From positions 1 to 49,433 of the forward strand of contig JAHRVG010000018.1 in assembly GCA_019090795.1 (NCBI GenBank): a stretch of 49,433 nucleotides of DNA, written 5' to 3'. Below are positions 17,367 to 26,044 of the stretch, piece by piece. Position 1 is the first letter of the stretch; the number at the start of each line of letters is the position of its first letter. The notes below the pieces were generated by a model. The model was not told the DNA's origin. It did no database searches and was given only the letters and a program-made list of their open reading frames with translations. The position numbers and the translations under genes were made by a program. The stretch comes from Paracoccaceae bacterium (GTDB lineage: Bacteria > Pseudomonadota > Alphaproteobacteria > Rhodobacterales > Rhodobacteraceae).

Positions 17367-17502
17367 AATTCTCCTGATAAAGGTCTCGGAAACACTAATA
17401 TTCTGGGAAAAATGAAACCGAAGACGTGAATAATGGGTCCAATTCTACAGGAGAAACAGATTCGGACCAATAAAAATAGGAGGTTCAGGGGTTTCCCCCC
17501 CC

Positions 17503-18066
17503 TTAGGCGCGTTCGGAATATTCCATGGTTTCCGTGTCAACCACAATATCCTCGCCCTGATTGACAAAAGGCGGCACCATCACGCGGATGCCATTATCCA
17601 GCACGGCGGGCTTGAAACTTTTAGCGGCCGTCTGGCCTTTTACCGCCGGTTCAGTCTCTACAATCTTGCAGACCACCTTTTGGGGCAAGGACGCGCTCAG
17701 GGCTTCTTCCTCGAAAAACTCGATCTTGATGGTCATGCCGTCTTGTAAAAACGGGCGGCGCTCGCCCAGAATATCTGCGGACAGCTCGATCTGTTCGTAG
17801 GTTTCCATATCCATAAAGGCCAGCATACCATCGGTTTCATAAAGGAATTGCTGCTCCTTTTGTTCCAGCCGCACCTTTTCAACCTTGTCCGCAGCGCGGA
17901 ACCGCTCGTTCAGTTTGGAACCGTTGCGCAGGTTTTTCATTTCCACTTGCGCAAACGCCCCGCCCTTGCCCGGCTTGACATGAGAGGTCTTTACCGCCAC
18001 CCACAAACCGTCATTGTGTTCTAAAATATAGCCGGGGCGAATTTCGTTACCGTTAATCTTAGGCAT
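17503..18066 (-). CDS. efp: Elongation factor P
   Basis: The 187-residue protein is a full-length three-domain EF-P. The tip loop is VKPGKGGAF with Lys34 at the position modified in enterobacteria. The C-terminal domain ends with [23 protein letters not shown], the EF-P signature. It relieves ribosome stalling at proline runs. The gene stands alone and is divergent from the small gene at 18276. A run of eight C residues follows the stop on the plus strand. Confidence 0.96.
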   Translation of the reverse strand: MPKINGNEIRPGYILEHNDGLWVAVKTSHVKPGKGGAFAQVEMKNLRNGSKLNERFRAADKVEKVRLEQKEQQFLYETDGMLAFMDMETYEQIELSADILGERRPFLQDGMTIKIEFFEEEALSASLPQKVVCKIVETEPAVKGQTAAKSFKPAVLDNGIRVMVPPFVNQGEDIVVDTETMEYSERA

Positions 18067-18202
18067 TATTTTTCCGCCCTCATAGTGGTTGAATATCAGG
18101 TTTGGGCAGCTATATCTTGTAGGTAACGCGCTGACAACCCACCCGATTCAGGCTAACAAAAGATTAGCCATGCAGTGAGCGCATACCTGCCCTGCAGTAA
18201 AT

Positions 18203-18236
18203 GCACTACCGAATCGCCTAATAATAGGCATAGTGC
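18203..18236. promoter_or_regulatory. Nested inverted repeats in the efp/small-gene intergenic region
   Basis: An outer pair GCACTA (18203-18208) and TAGTGC (18231-18236) encloses an inner pair GCCTA (18216-18220) and TAGGC (18225-18229). A separate perfect dyad, GGCTAA/TTAGCC, lies at 18151-18169. Two independent dyads in one 209-base divergent gap suggest operators. Nothing else is recognisable in the gap. Confidence 0.4.
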
Positions 18237-18275
18237 GCTAACGCCAGAAAAAAGACGGAATGTAAAGAGGTCTAG

Positions 18276-18587
18276 ATGTTTGATTACGTGGATGAGACTG
18301 CAATAAACAACGACCAAGGCAAACGCTCGCAAAAGCTGTTTGCCGCTGTTGTATTGGCAGCGCTGGACGATGCTATTGCAGATGACAAGAAATACGGCAA
18401 CGGCGTAGATGCTATTGCTCGCTGGGCCCGCTCGCGCGATGGCCGCGAAGTATTGATGTGTGCCGGTATTGAACCCACCGAACGCTGTGTCAAAGGTATG
18501 ATGGAATTTGTTGACCGCGGCGTGCGCACCTCTGTTGCGCTCAGCCGTGAAGAAAGCGAACGCCAGCAGGCCCGCAAGGCCGCCTGA
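18276..18587 (+). CDS. Small conserved protein, possibly DUF6280 family
   Basis: The 103-residue soluble protein is rich in charged residues and helical (KLFAAVVLAALDDAIADDKKYGNG, ARWARSRDGREVLMCAGIEP). It resembles a family of about 100 residues that I recall from Rhodobacterales as DUF6280; this is from memory. I assign no function. It is monocistronic: a dyad-rich region lies upstream and a strong terminator 23 bases downstream. Confidence 0.78.
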   Translation: MFDYVDETAINNDQGKRSQKLFAAVVLAALDDAIADDKKYGNGVDAIARWARSRDGREVLMCAGIEPTERCVKGMMEFVDRGVRTSVALSREESERQQARKAA

Positions 18588-18609
18588 TCACCCCCAACTA
18601 CCGGATTGA

Positions 18610-18634
18610 CGCCTCGCAATTGCGGGGCGTTTTT
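18610..18634 (+). terminator. Rho-independent terminator
   Basis: CGCCTCGC pairs with GCGGGGCG across AATT, one G-T wobble, followed by five T residues. It ends the transcript of the small gene at 18276. Confidence 0.9.
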
Positions 18635-18703
18635 CGTTTGGGGTAGCGCTTGCAATTTGCCCCTGACTGGTGGACAATCAACGCAAATCTCGACAGGTGA
18701 TGA

Positions 18704-19780
18704 ATGGCGTTAAGTGTCAGTGAACAAGCGAAATACTGGGGAATTGCCAGCATCGTCGCTGCTATTGCTTTTTGGGCAATGGGCAATGTGCTGCTGCCGT
18801 TTCTAACGGGCATGGCGATCGCGTATTTTCTCGATCCGGTTGCCGACCGGCTAGAGGCCACGGGCCTGTCTCGCGCGGCGGCAACAACGCTGATCACAAT
18901 AACCGCCTTGTTGGTCTTGATCTTGATGCTGGTTTTGCTGGTTCCGCTGCTGGTAGGACAGTCCGCGGCACTGATCTCCGCTGCACCAGGATATTTCGAG
19001 CAGTTACAGGAGTTCCTGATTGCCAAGTTTCCCAGCCTGATGGATGAGAACTCGGTACTCCAGAAAGGCCTGCAATCCCTGACCGAGAACATCCGCACAT
19101 GGGGTGGACAACTGGTCAAAATGGTGCTGGCTTCGGCCTTTACCGCAGTAGATGTGCTGGTGTTTGTCGTCGTTGCCCCAGTGGTGGCATTCTATATGTT
19201 GCTGGACTGGGATCGCATGATTGCCGCAATCGACAGCTGGTTACCGCGCGATCACCTGCAAACACTGCGCCAACTGGCGCGTGATATTGACACAGCCCTG
19301 GCCGGATTCGTGCGCGGACAGCTTACGGTTTGCGGCATACTCGGGGCCTTTTATGCCATTGCACTGATGCTTGCCGGATTGCAATTCGGCCTAATCGTCG
19401 GATTGATCGCCGGCGTTCTGACCTTCATCCCCTACGTCGGCTCGATCATTGGCGGGGTGCTGTCCATCGGGCTGGCCCTGTTTCAGTTCTGGGATACGCC
19501 CTGGATGATTGGTGTCGTCGCGGCCATCTTTGTCGCAGGCCAATCGGTTGAGGGAAATTTCCTCACCCCCAAGCTGGTCGGCAGTTCCGTCGGGTTGCAT
19601 CCGGTTTGGCTGATGTTCGCGCTTGCAGCTTTTGGCTCGATGATGGGATTTACCGGCATGTTGATCGCCGTGCCGGTTGCCGCCTGCCTCGGGGTGTTTT
19701 TCCGCTTTGGCATCGGGCAATATCTGGGCGGGCGGCTGTATAAAGGGCTGATCAATCGGGATGAGGGTAGCGATGGCTAA
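18704..19780 (+). CDS. AI-2E family transporter (PerM-like)
   Basis: The 358-residue inner-membrane protein has the AI-2E/PerM pattern: N-terminal hydrophobic pairs (FWAMGNVLLPFLTGMAIAYFLDP), a central soluble helical part, and a C-terminal group of helices with GVLTFIPYVGSIIGG and EGNFLTPKLVGSSVGLHPVW. Some members export autoinducer-2 and others are Na+/H+ antiporters, so the substrate is open. It overlaps hdaA by eight bases and opens the unit AI-2E-hdaA-ppk-ppx, the order often seen around DnaA-related regulators. Confidence 0.9.
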   Translation: MALSVSEQAKYWGIASIVAAIAFWAMGNVLLPFLTGMAIAYFLDPVADRLEATGLSRAAATTLITITALLVLILMLVLLVPLLVGQSAALISAAPGYFEQLQEFLIAKFPSLMDENSVLQKGLQSLTENIRTWGGQLVKMVLASAFTAVDVLVFVVVAPVVAFYMLLDWDRMIAAIDSWLPRDHLQTLRQLARDIDTALAGFVRGQLTVCGILGAFYAIALMLAGLQFGLIVGLIAGVLTFIPYVGSIIGGVLSIGLALFQFWDTPWMIGVVAAIFVAGQSVEGNFLTPKLVGSSVGLHPVWLMFALAAFGSMMGFTGMLIAVPVAACLGVFFRFGIGQYLGGRLYKGLINRDEGSDG

Positions 19781-20453
19781 ACAGCTCGCCTTTGACCTTC
19801 CCGCTAACACGACCTTTGACCGCGATGATTTTTTTACCAGTCCAACCAATTCGCTGGCAATCGATGCTATCGAAAACTGGCCGAACTGGCCGCGAAACAA
19901 GCTGGTCCTCACCGGGGGTGAGGGCGCGGGCAAAACCCATCTGGCAACAATCTGGTCAGAGCTGGCACAGGCACGGATACTTCAGGCAACAGAGCTGTCC
20001 ACCCAAATGCCCGAGGTTCTGATCGCCACCCCGATCTGCATCGAGGACGTTCCCGATATTGCCGGCAACCCACAGGCCGAGACGGCCCTGTTTCACCTGC
20101 ACAATCTGGCGCAGGAAACAGGCACTCCGCTGCTGATGACAGGACGCGGCACCATCAACAGCTGGGGGATTGCCCTGCCCGATCTGCTCAGTCGTTTGCA
20201 AGGCAGCAACACGGTTGCCCTTCTGCCACCTGGCGATTTTCTGCTATCGGCGGTGCTGGTAAAGCTGTTCTCTGATCGCCAGCTGCGGGTCGAACCCGGC
20301 CTGATCGCCTATCTGCTGCCCCGTATGGAGCGCTCTTTTGCGGCAGCGCGAAAACTGGTGCAGGCCCTTGATCACCAAGCCTTGCAAGACAAACGCCCGA
20401 TTGGCGTCAAGATGGCACGGCTTACCCTTGAAACTTTGCAGACGGAACCTTGA
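19773..20453 (+). CDS. hdaA: DnaA-like regulatory ATPase HdaA
   Basis: The 226-residue protein is a short AAA+ protein with the DnaA domain III/Hda pattern. It has a phosphate-binding loop GGEGAGKTHLATIW near residue 50 and the C-terminal LLSRLQGSNTVALLPPGD and LEPRMERSFA-like helices. It lacks the DnaA DNA-binding domain. The N-terminal QLAFDLP is a beta-clamp-binding motif, as in Hda. It stimulates DnaA-ATP hydrolysis after replication starts. ATG 19773 is chosen because GAGGGTAG precedes it and it gives the clamp motif near the N-terminus. Overlap with the AI-2E gene and close spacing to ppk imply co-expression. Confidence 0.9.
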   Translation: MAKQLAFDLPANTTFDRDDFFTSPTNSLAIDAIENWPNWPRNKLVLTGGEGAGKTHLATIWSELAQARILQATELSTQMPEVLIATPICIEDVPDIAGNPQAETALFHLHNLAQETGTPLLMTGRGTINSWGIALPDLLSRLQGSNTVALLPPGDFLLSAVLVKLFSDRQLRVEPGLIAYLLPRMERSFAAARKLVQALDHQALQDKRPIGVKMARLTLETLQTEP

Positions 20454-20455
20454 CA

Positions 20456-22672
20456 ATGGATGGAGCACCCGCAACCGACCCAGCCCCCGAACTAATTGAT
20501 GCGGACTTTCTGAACGCTGCAATCCCCGAGCCGGTTGACCTCGCCGATTTTGACCCCTGCAGCGATGCCCGCTTTTTTAACCGGGAACTCAGTTGGCTGG
20601 AGTTCAATTCACGGGTTCTGGATCAGGCCCACAACCCGCGGGTTCCCTTGCTGGAACGGATCCGCATGCTGTCAATTTCTGGCAACAATCTGGATGAATT
20701 CTATACCGTACGCGTTGCCGGCCTGCGCGAACTGGTGCGCAACGGCATCCACACCCCGTCGATTGACGGTATGTCCCCGCAAGAGCAACTGACTGAGATC
20801 GACCTGCGCGCCCGCGCCCTGATGCAACGCCAACAGGATTGCTGGGTCACCCTGCGCGCCGAAATCGAGAATGCCGGCATCGACATTTTGCACCGCGAAG
20901 AACTGGGGCTGGAAGATCGCAATTTTCTACGCAAGCTGTTTGTGGAACAAATTTTCCCGATCCTCACCCCGCTGGCCATTGATCCCGCCCATCCCTTTCC
21001 TTTCATTCCCAACGGTGGTCTGACCCTTGGCCTGCAATTGCGCCGCACCCGTGACCGGCGTACCCTGCAATCGCTCTTGCCAATCCCGCATCAAGTGCCC
21101 CGCTTTTTGTCTCTTCCCGACAGCAAAGACGGCACCCAGCGTCTGATCAAACTAGAAGAAGTTCTGCTCGAGTTTATCGGCCAGCTGTTTCCGGGCTATG
21201 AAGTTTCCGGCTCTTGCGCCTTTCGCATTCTGCGCGACAGTGACCTGGAGTTGGAGGAAGAGGCCGAAGATCTGGTACGCGAGTTTGAAACAGCCCTGAA
21301 ACGGCGCCGCCGTGGCGGGGTTATCCGCATGACCATCTCGCGTGATGCGCCAATTAAATTGCGTTCGGTAATTTTTCGCGAATTGGGCGTTGGCGATGCC
21401 GAGGTCATCGAGGTGGACGATCTGCTCGGTGTTAGCGATCTGGGTGCTTTGGTTCTCGACAGCCGCAAAGATTTACAATGGCCCGAATTCATTCCCCGGA
21501 TACCCGAACGGGTGCAGGATTTTGACGGTGATATTTTCGCAGCGATCCGCCAGAAAGACATGCTGCTGCACCACCCTTATGAAACCTTTGACACGGTGAT
21601 CGACTTTTTGCGTCAGGCTGCACGTGATCCTCAGGTTCTAGCAATCAAGCAAACGCTTTATCGCACCTCACGTGATTCCCCCATCGTTGACGCATTGTGC
21701 GAAGCCGCCGAAGATGGCAAATCCGTCACCGCCCTGATAGAGTTGAAAGCCCGCTTTGACGAGGCCGCCAATATCCGCCAGTCGCGCCGATTGGAACGCG
21801 CAGGTGCCCATGTGGTTTACGGATTTCTTGATCTCAAAACCCACGCAAAACTGTCACTTGTTGTGCGCCGCGAAGGGGACCAGATGGTAACTTATACCCA
21901 CACCGGCACCGGCAATTATCATCCGATTACCGCCAAAATTTATACCGATCTGTCGATGTTCACCTGCAACAAGGCGCTGGGGCGCGATGTATCCAAGGTG
22001 TTCAACTACATTTCCAGTTATGTGCAACCCGAAGATCTGGAACTGATGGCGGTTTCTCCTCTCACCCTCAAGAAACAGCTGATCGCCTCGATCAATACGG
22101 AAATCAAAAACGTCGAGCAGGGCCTGCCTGGCGCGATCTGGGCCAAGATGAACTCGCTGGTTGAGGGCGACGTGATTGATGCGCTTTACAAGGCCTCGCA
22201 AGCAGGGGTGCGTATTGATCTGGTGATCCGCGGCAACTGCGGCCTGCGCCCCGGTATCAAAGGGCTGTCGGAAAACATCCGGGTAAAATCCATCGTCGGG
22301 CGTTATCTTGAACATTCACGCATCGTGTGTTTTGGCAACGGTTTCAGCCTTCCCTCGCGCAAGGCCAAGGTCTATTTTTCCTCGGCGGACTGGATGGGTC
22401 GCAACCTGAACCGGCGGGTGGAATCACTGGTGGAAATCACCAATAAAACCGTCCACGCCCAAATCATGAGCCAGATCATGGCCGCCAATCTGGCCGATCA
22501 GGAAAATTCATGGGTCTTGCAAGCGGACGGCCAGTACATCCGTCACCAGGCCGATGCGGGCGATCACCTGTTCAACTGCCACCGTTTCTTTATGGAAAAC
22601 CCCTCACTCTCGGGGCGTGGTTCTGTCGGGGCCAGAGATGTGCCACAACTCACCCATGGCTCCGATGATTGA
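20456..22672 (+). CDS. ppk1: Polyphosphate kinase 1
   Basis: The 738-residue protein has all PPK1 domains: N-terminal FFNRELSWLEFNSRVLDQA and LSISGNNLDEFYTVRVAGL, and the catalytic region with THTGTGNYHPITAKIYTDL, which holds the autophosphorylated His, and HSRIVCFGNGFSLPSRKAKVYFSSADWMGRN. It makes polyphosphate from ATP reversibly. ATG 20456 is two bases after the hdaA stop; a TTG at 20450 that overlaps that stop is an alternative. The ppx gene overlaps its 3' end. Confidence 0.95.
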   Translation: MDGAPATDPAPELIDADFLNAAIPEPVDLADFDPCSDARFFNRELSWLEFNSRVLDQAHNPRVPLLERIRMLSISGNNLDEFYTVRVAGLRELVRNGIHTPSIDGMSPQEQLTEIDLRARALMQRQQDCWVTLRAEIENAGIDILHREELGLEDRNFLRKLFVEQIFPILTPLAIDPAHPFPFIPNGGLTLGLQLRRTRDRRTLQSLLPIPHQVPRFLSLPDSKDGTQRLIKLEEVLLEFIGQLFPGYEVSGSCAFRILRDSDLELEEEAEDLVREFETALKRRRRGGVIRMTISRDAPIKLRSVIFRELGVGDAEVIEVDDLLGVSDLGALVLDSRKDLQWPEFIPRIPERVQDFDGDIFAAIRQKDMLLHHPYETFDTVIDFLRQAARDPQVLAIKQTLYRTSRDSPIVDALCEAAEDGKSVTALIELKARFDEAANIRQSRRLERAGAHVVYGFLDLKTHAKLSLVVRREGDQMVTYTHTGTGNYHPITAKIYTDLSMFTCNKALGRDVSKVFNYISSYVQPEDLELMAVSPLTLKKQLIASINTEIKNVEQGLPGAIWAKMNSLVEGDVIDALYKASQAGVRIDLVIRGNCGLRPGIKGLSENIRVKSIVGRYLEHSRIVCFGNGFSLPSRKAKVYFSSADWMGRNLNRRVESLVEITNKTVHAQIMSQIMAANLADQENSWVLQADGQYIRHQADAGDHLFNCHRFFMENPSLSGRGSVGARDVPQLTHGSDD

Positions 22673-24152
22673 TCGCGAGGCAATTGCGGAACTTCACCGC
22701 GTCGGGGTCATCGACATTGGCTCCAACTCGGTGCGGCTGGTAATATTCGACGGAGCCGCTCGCTCGCCTGCCTATTTCTACAACGAAAAGGTGCTCTGCG
22801 GTCTTGGCCGCGACATCGCTGAAACCGGCTTGTTGCATCCAGAGGGCCGCGATCGCGCCCTGCGCGCGCTCGACCGGTTCAAGGCGATATGCGATCAGGC
22901 CAAGGTGCAATCCCTCACCGCCGTCGCAACCGCTGCCGTGCGCGAAGCTTCCGATGGCCCGGCATTCTGCGCCCAGGTAAAACAGCGCACGGGCATTGAA
23001 ATCGACGTTGCCAGCGGGCTGGAAGAAGCCCGCCTCTCAGCCCAGGGTGTGCTGCTGGGCTGGCCCACGGCGCAGGGGCTGGTCTGTGACATCGGCGGGG
23101 CCTCGATGGAACTGGCCGAAGTGGCAGACGGCGCGGTGGGGCGGCGCGAAACCTCACCCCTTGGCCCGCTAAAATTGGCAAATGTGACCGGCGGCGAGGT
23201 CGGCCTGCTTGCCCATATCGACGCGGAAATCGCCACACTGCAAAGCAAAATCAACGGCACCTACGACCACCTGTTTTTGGTCGGCGGCTCTTATCGCGCC
23301 ATCGCCAACATCGACATGTCACGGCGCAACTATCCACTTGATGTGCTGCATGAATATAAAATCACCCCTGCCGATCTGAATGAAACGCTGGACTGGATCA
23401 TTGATGCCGACAACACAAAACTAGAGACCCTCTCCACAGCCCCTCCCGAACGCCTGCGGCTGGTGCCAATTGCCGCCCGTGTGCTGAAATCCCTGATCCG
23501 CGCCTATGATCCCAAAGGCATCGCCATCTCTAGCTATGGCCTGCGCGAGGGGATGCTTTATGAACGTATGCCACCTGAACTGCGCAAACTCGACCCGTTG
23601 ATCGAGGCGTGCAAATGGATGGAACACACCAACGCCCGCTTTCCGGGTTTCGGGGCCGCCATGGCCGATTGGGTGACGCAGGTAATCCCGAACCCCAGCC
23701 CCAAACGCGCCCGCTTGATCGACGCCGCCGCCCTGCTGCATGATGTCAGCTGGCGCGCCGACCCCAGCTTTCGCGCCGAAGTCTGCTTTGACAACGCCAC
23801 CCGCGCCAACATGGGCGGGCTGGATCACGTCGAGCGGGTATTCCTTGGTATGGCCCTGCTGCACCGCTATAAAAACAACGGCAAAATGGGGCGTTATCAA
23901 AAACTGGGGGGCATCTTGTCCGAAGAACAACGTCAGGCCGCACTTGCCATCGGCTATACCATGCGCCTTGGGGCCGCGCTGGCCTGTGGCTCTCGGCAAG
24001 TCTTGCAGGCCACCCGACTGACCCTGACAGAAAACACGCTGGAACTGTCAATCCCGCCGCAATATCATAACCTCAACGGTGAGGCGGTGATCCAGCGTTT
24101 TGGGACCCTGGCCGAAGCCCTGAACCGCGAACCGGTGATTGTTTCAACTTAA
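22656..24152 (+). CDS. ppx: Exopolyphosphatase / Ppx-GppA phosphatase
   Basis: The 498-residue protein has the ASKHA-fold signature GVIDIGSNSVRLVIFDG near residue 15, VATAAVREASDG, VCDIGGASMELAEV and a C-terminal HD-like helical part (AALLHDVSWRADPSF). It removes phosphate from polyphosphate or pppGpp. Overlap of about 17 bases with ppk1 indicates coupled expression of synthesis and breakdown. ATG 22656 (MAPMIDREAI) is chosen by alignment to the usual N-terminus; an ATG at 22554 would add a long tail inside ppk1. Its stop overlaps the convergent FkbM gene by four bases. Confidence 0.93.
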   Translation: MAPMIDREAIAELHRVGVIDIGSNSVRLVIFDGAARSPAYFYNEKVLCGLGRDIAETGLLHPEGRDRALRALDRFKAICDQAKVQSLTAVATAAVREASDGPAFCAQVKQRTGIEIDVASGLEEARLSAQGVLLGWPTAQGLVCDIGGASMELAEVADGAVGRRETSPLGPLKLANVTGGEVGLLAHIDAEIATLQSKINGTYDHLFLVGGSYRAIANIDMSRRNYPLDVLHEYKITPADLNETLDWIIDADNTKLETLSTAPPERLRLVPIAARVLKSLIRAYDPKGIAISSYGLREGMLYERMPPELRKLDPLIEACKWMEHTNARFPGFGAAMADWVTQVIPNPSPKRARLIDAAALLHDVSWRADPSFRAEVCFDNATRANMGGLDHVERVFLGMALLHRYKNNGKMGRYQKLGGILSEEQRQAALAIGYTMRLGAALACGSRQVLQATRLTLTENTLELSIPPQYHNLNGEAVIQRFGTLAEALNREPVIVST

Positions 24153-24892
24153 GGCGTGGGCTTCAGACGCAGCAAACAAACCACATTGTCGTCACGCGCA
24201 ACCAGCGTCATGCCATAGCTTTCCAGCAAGGCCAGCAATTTGGCCTCAGCCTCGGCACCCCCGTCATAAAACTTGGGATGGGTTTCCAGAATAATCACCT
24301 GCACCCGATCCATCAATGCCGCTTCATTCTCGAACATCGCGATTTCCGCGCCCTCGATATCGCAAACCACGCTAAACGGCCCCTCCCCGATCTGCGCCGC
24401 AAGGGCCGACAGCGTGGTCGTGGGCACAGCAGCCCCGTCCTCGCCCTCCGCCGCCAAATGCCCCACATGGGCATTCTTGCCAGAGGCAAAACTCACGGTT
24501 TTCGCACCGGAATAATCCACCGCTGCCACAACAACCTGTGTCTTGCCAGCCTCGGCACCGGCCTCGGCATTCACCATGCAGATCTGCGCCAGACCAGCAT
24601 CGGCCTCAACCACAATATGGCGCGCTTCAGGGCCGACCCGGTCGCGGATCACCGCAGAAATTACTCCCATGCAGCCGCCCAGCTCGATCACATCACTGCC
24701 GCGCGGCAAATGCGCTTTGATCAATCGCGCCTCCGGCGCTTCATAGGGACGCCCCCGCGCCAGCAGATAACGAATATTGAAATCCGCCGTTACCGGAATG
24801 TGAACTTGCACCCCGTGCACTGTAAACTGCTCGGCCTCGCGGCCTTGGCGTTTTTGCAGCCACAAATAAAACTTACGCCGTAATTTTTTCAT
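24149..24892 (-). CDS. FkbM-family methyltransferase
   Basis: The 247-residue protein has the Rossmann SAM-binding pattern of FkbM methyltransferases: GSDVIELGGCMGVISAVIRDRVG near residue 65, IVVEADAGLAQICMVNAE and a late PFSVVCDIEGAEIAMFENEA. FkbM proteins O-methylate sugars or related hydroxyl groups. It is the second gene of a leftward pair and its ATG overlaps the stop of the glycosyltransferase (ATGA), so both probably modify the same surface glycan; that is inference. Confidence 0.88.
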   Translation of the reverse strand: MKKLRRKFYLWLQKRQGREAEQFTVHGVQVHIPVTADFNIRYLLARGRPYEAPEARLIKAHLPRGSDVIELGGCMGVISAVIRDRVGPEARHIVVEADAGLAQICMVNAEAGAEAGKTQVVVAAVDYSGAKTVSFASGKNAHVGHLAAEGEDGAAVPTTTLSALAAQIGEGPFSVVCDIEGAEIAMFENEAALMDRVQVIILETHPKFYDGGAEAEAKLLALLESYGMTLVARDDNVVCLLRLKPTP

Positions 24893-25779
24893 TGTACTTC
24901 CTTAAATCCGGCACCGCCATCTAGGCGCGCGCTCAACACACCCTTTAGCAAACCAATCTGCTTGGCCCGTTTGCGCGCTGAGAACCATGTAAGCGGCGAG
25001 ATCAACTGCAACACTGCCTGAAACAACGCGCGGCCAAACACAAAGCGCTGGCCGTGCTTGCGCGCGGCATAAACATGCGAACGCCCCATATGCCACGCTT
25101 TGAGCCGCGCAATCAGCGGACTGCGCACACTGGACCCGCCGCCAATATGACGCACAGGCGCCCCAGCCACAAAGACAATCGGCCCGCAATCGCGGATCAA
25201 ACGCAAAGTCAGGTCGTCATCCTCGTGATACAGGAAAATCAGCGGATCAAAACCGCACACCGCCTCGAACGCACTGCGCCGCACAAACAACGCGGCACCA
25301 GAGGCGATGCTCACCTCTGTCCCGTCATCAGGCCAGCCCCGCGCCATCCAGTTGCTGCGTGGCACCAGATTGCTGCGCCGCTTGATGTCCGGCCTGCCCG
25401 ATGATCCGGCAACGCGGGGCAAAAACGCCGAGGCTTGCGGCCTGCGGTCCGCGGCCAAAACCAGTTGCTCTATCGCCCCCGGCTCCAGCGCCGCATCCGG
25501 GTTCAGAAAAAACAGAAACTCGGTGCTGGCTACTACCGCCCCCTGATTGCAGGCTGCACCGAAACCGTTGTTGCGCGCATTGGAAATCAAACGGGTGCCG
25601 GTTTGATCCGCCAGCGCGCCAAGCGCCGTATCCTTTTGCGGCGAATTATCCACCACCACACTGGCAACCCCCTGCGGCAGGGATGCCAACATAGGCTGCA
25701 AAACATCAACACTATTATAGCCCACGCTGATCACCGTCACCCGCTTGGCAGCATTTGTCTTGTTCATGTCAAAACCCAA
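24889..25779 (-). CDS. Glycosyltransferase family 2
   Basis: The 296-residue protein has a GT-A fold pattern: VTVISVGYNSVDVLQPMLASL at the N-terminus, NNGFGAACNQGAVVA, the acidic FLNPDAALEPGA motif and a later FLYHEDDDLTLRLIRDCG segment. It resembles rhamnosyltransferase-type enzymes that extend surface glycans. The TTG at 25779 has AAAGG five or so bases upstream; the ATG at 25767 is the alternative start. It is co-transcribed with the FkbM methyltransferase. Confidence 0.88.
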   Translation of the reverse strand: MGFDMNKTNAAKRVTVISVGYNSVDVLQPMLASLPQGVASVVVDNSPQKDTALGALADQTGTRLISNARNNGFGAACNQGAVVASTEFLFFLNPDAALEPGAIEQLVLAADRRPQASAFLPRVAGSSGRPDIKRRSNLVPRSNWMARGWPDDGTEVSIASGAALFVRRSAFEAVCGFDPLIFLYHEDDDLTLRLIRDCGPIVFVAGAPVRHIGGGSSVRSPLIARLKAWHMGRSHVYAARKHGQRFVFGRALFQAVLQLISPLTWFSARKRAKQIGLLKGVLSARLDGGAGFKEVQ

Positions 25780-25852
25780 CGCCCTTTCCAGCGCAAATCA
25801 CGATGATTCCTTTCCATACCCACAATCACCAAAAACAGGAAGCCCCGACCGC

Positions 25853-25920
25853 AAGGAGTCGTGGCTCCTTTCTCTTTCTTTGTTCTTGAAATATCCCCGC
25901 GCGGAGCGCAAACCGCGCGC
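25853..25920. repeat. Intergenic hairpin and conserved-looking Rhodobacteraceae motif
   Basis: AAGGAG (25853-25858) pairs with CTCCTT (25865-25870). A T-rich tract follows, then the segment TTTGTTCTTGAAATATCC, which I recall as common in intergenic regions of Rhodobacteraceae. A GC-rich part (CGCGCGGAGCGC and GCGCGC) follows. It lies in the 265-base gap between divergent GT2 and proS. No gene is apparent. Confidence 0.3.
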
Positions 25921-26044
25921 CAGCGCTCAAATGGAGTGGCGCGCCAAGCCCCCCAATAGTCTGCCTTGGCGTAAATTCCCAGTTTCATCCCTTGGTTAAA
26001 TCCCCTAAAGAATATCGCAAGCAATGCTAACCGGAGCAAACCCC

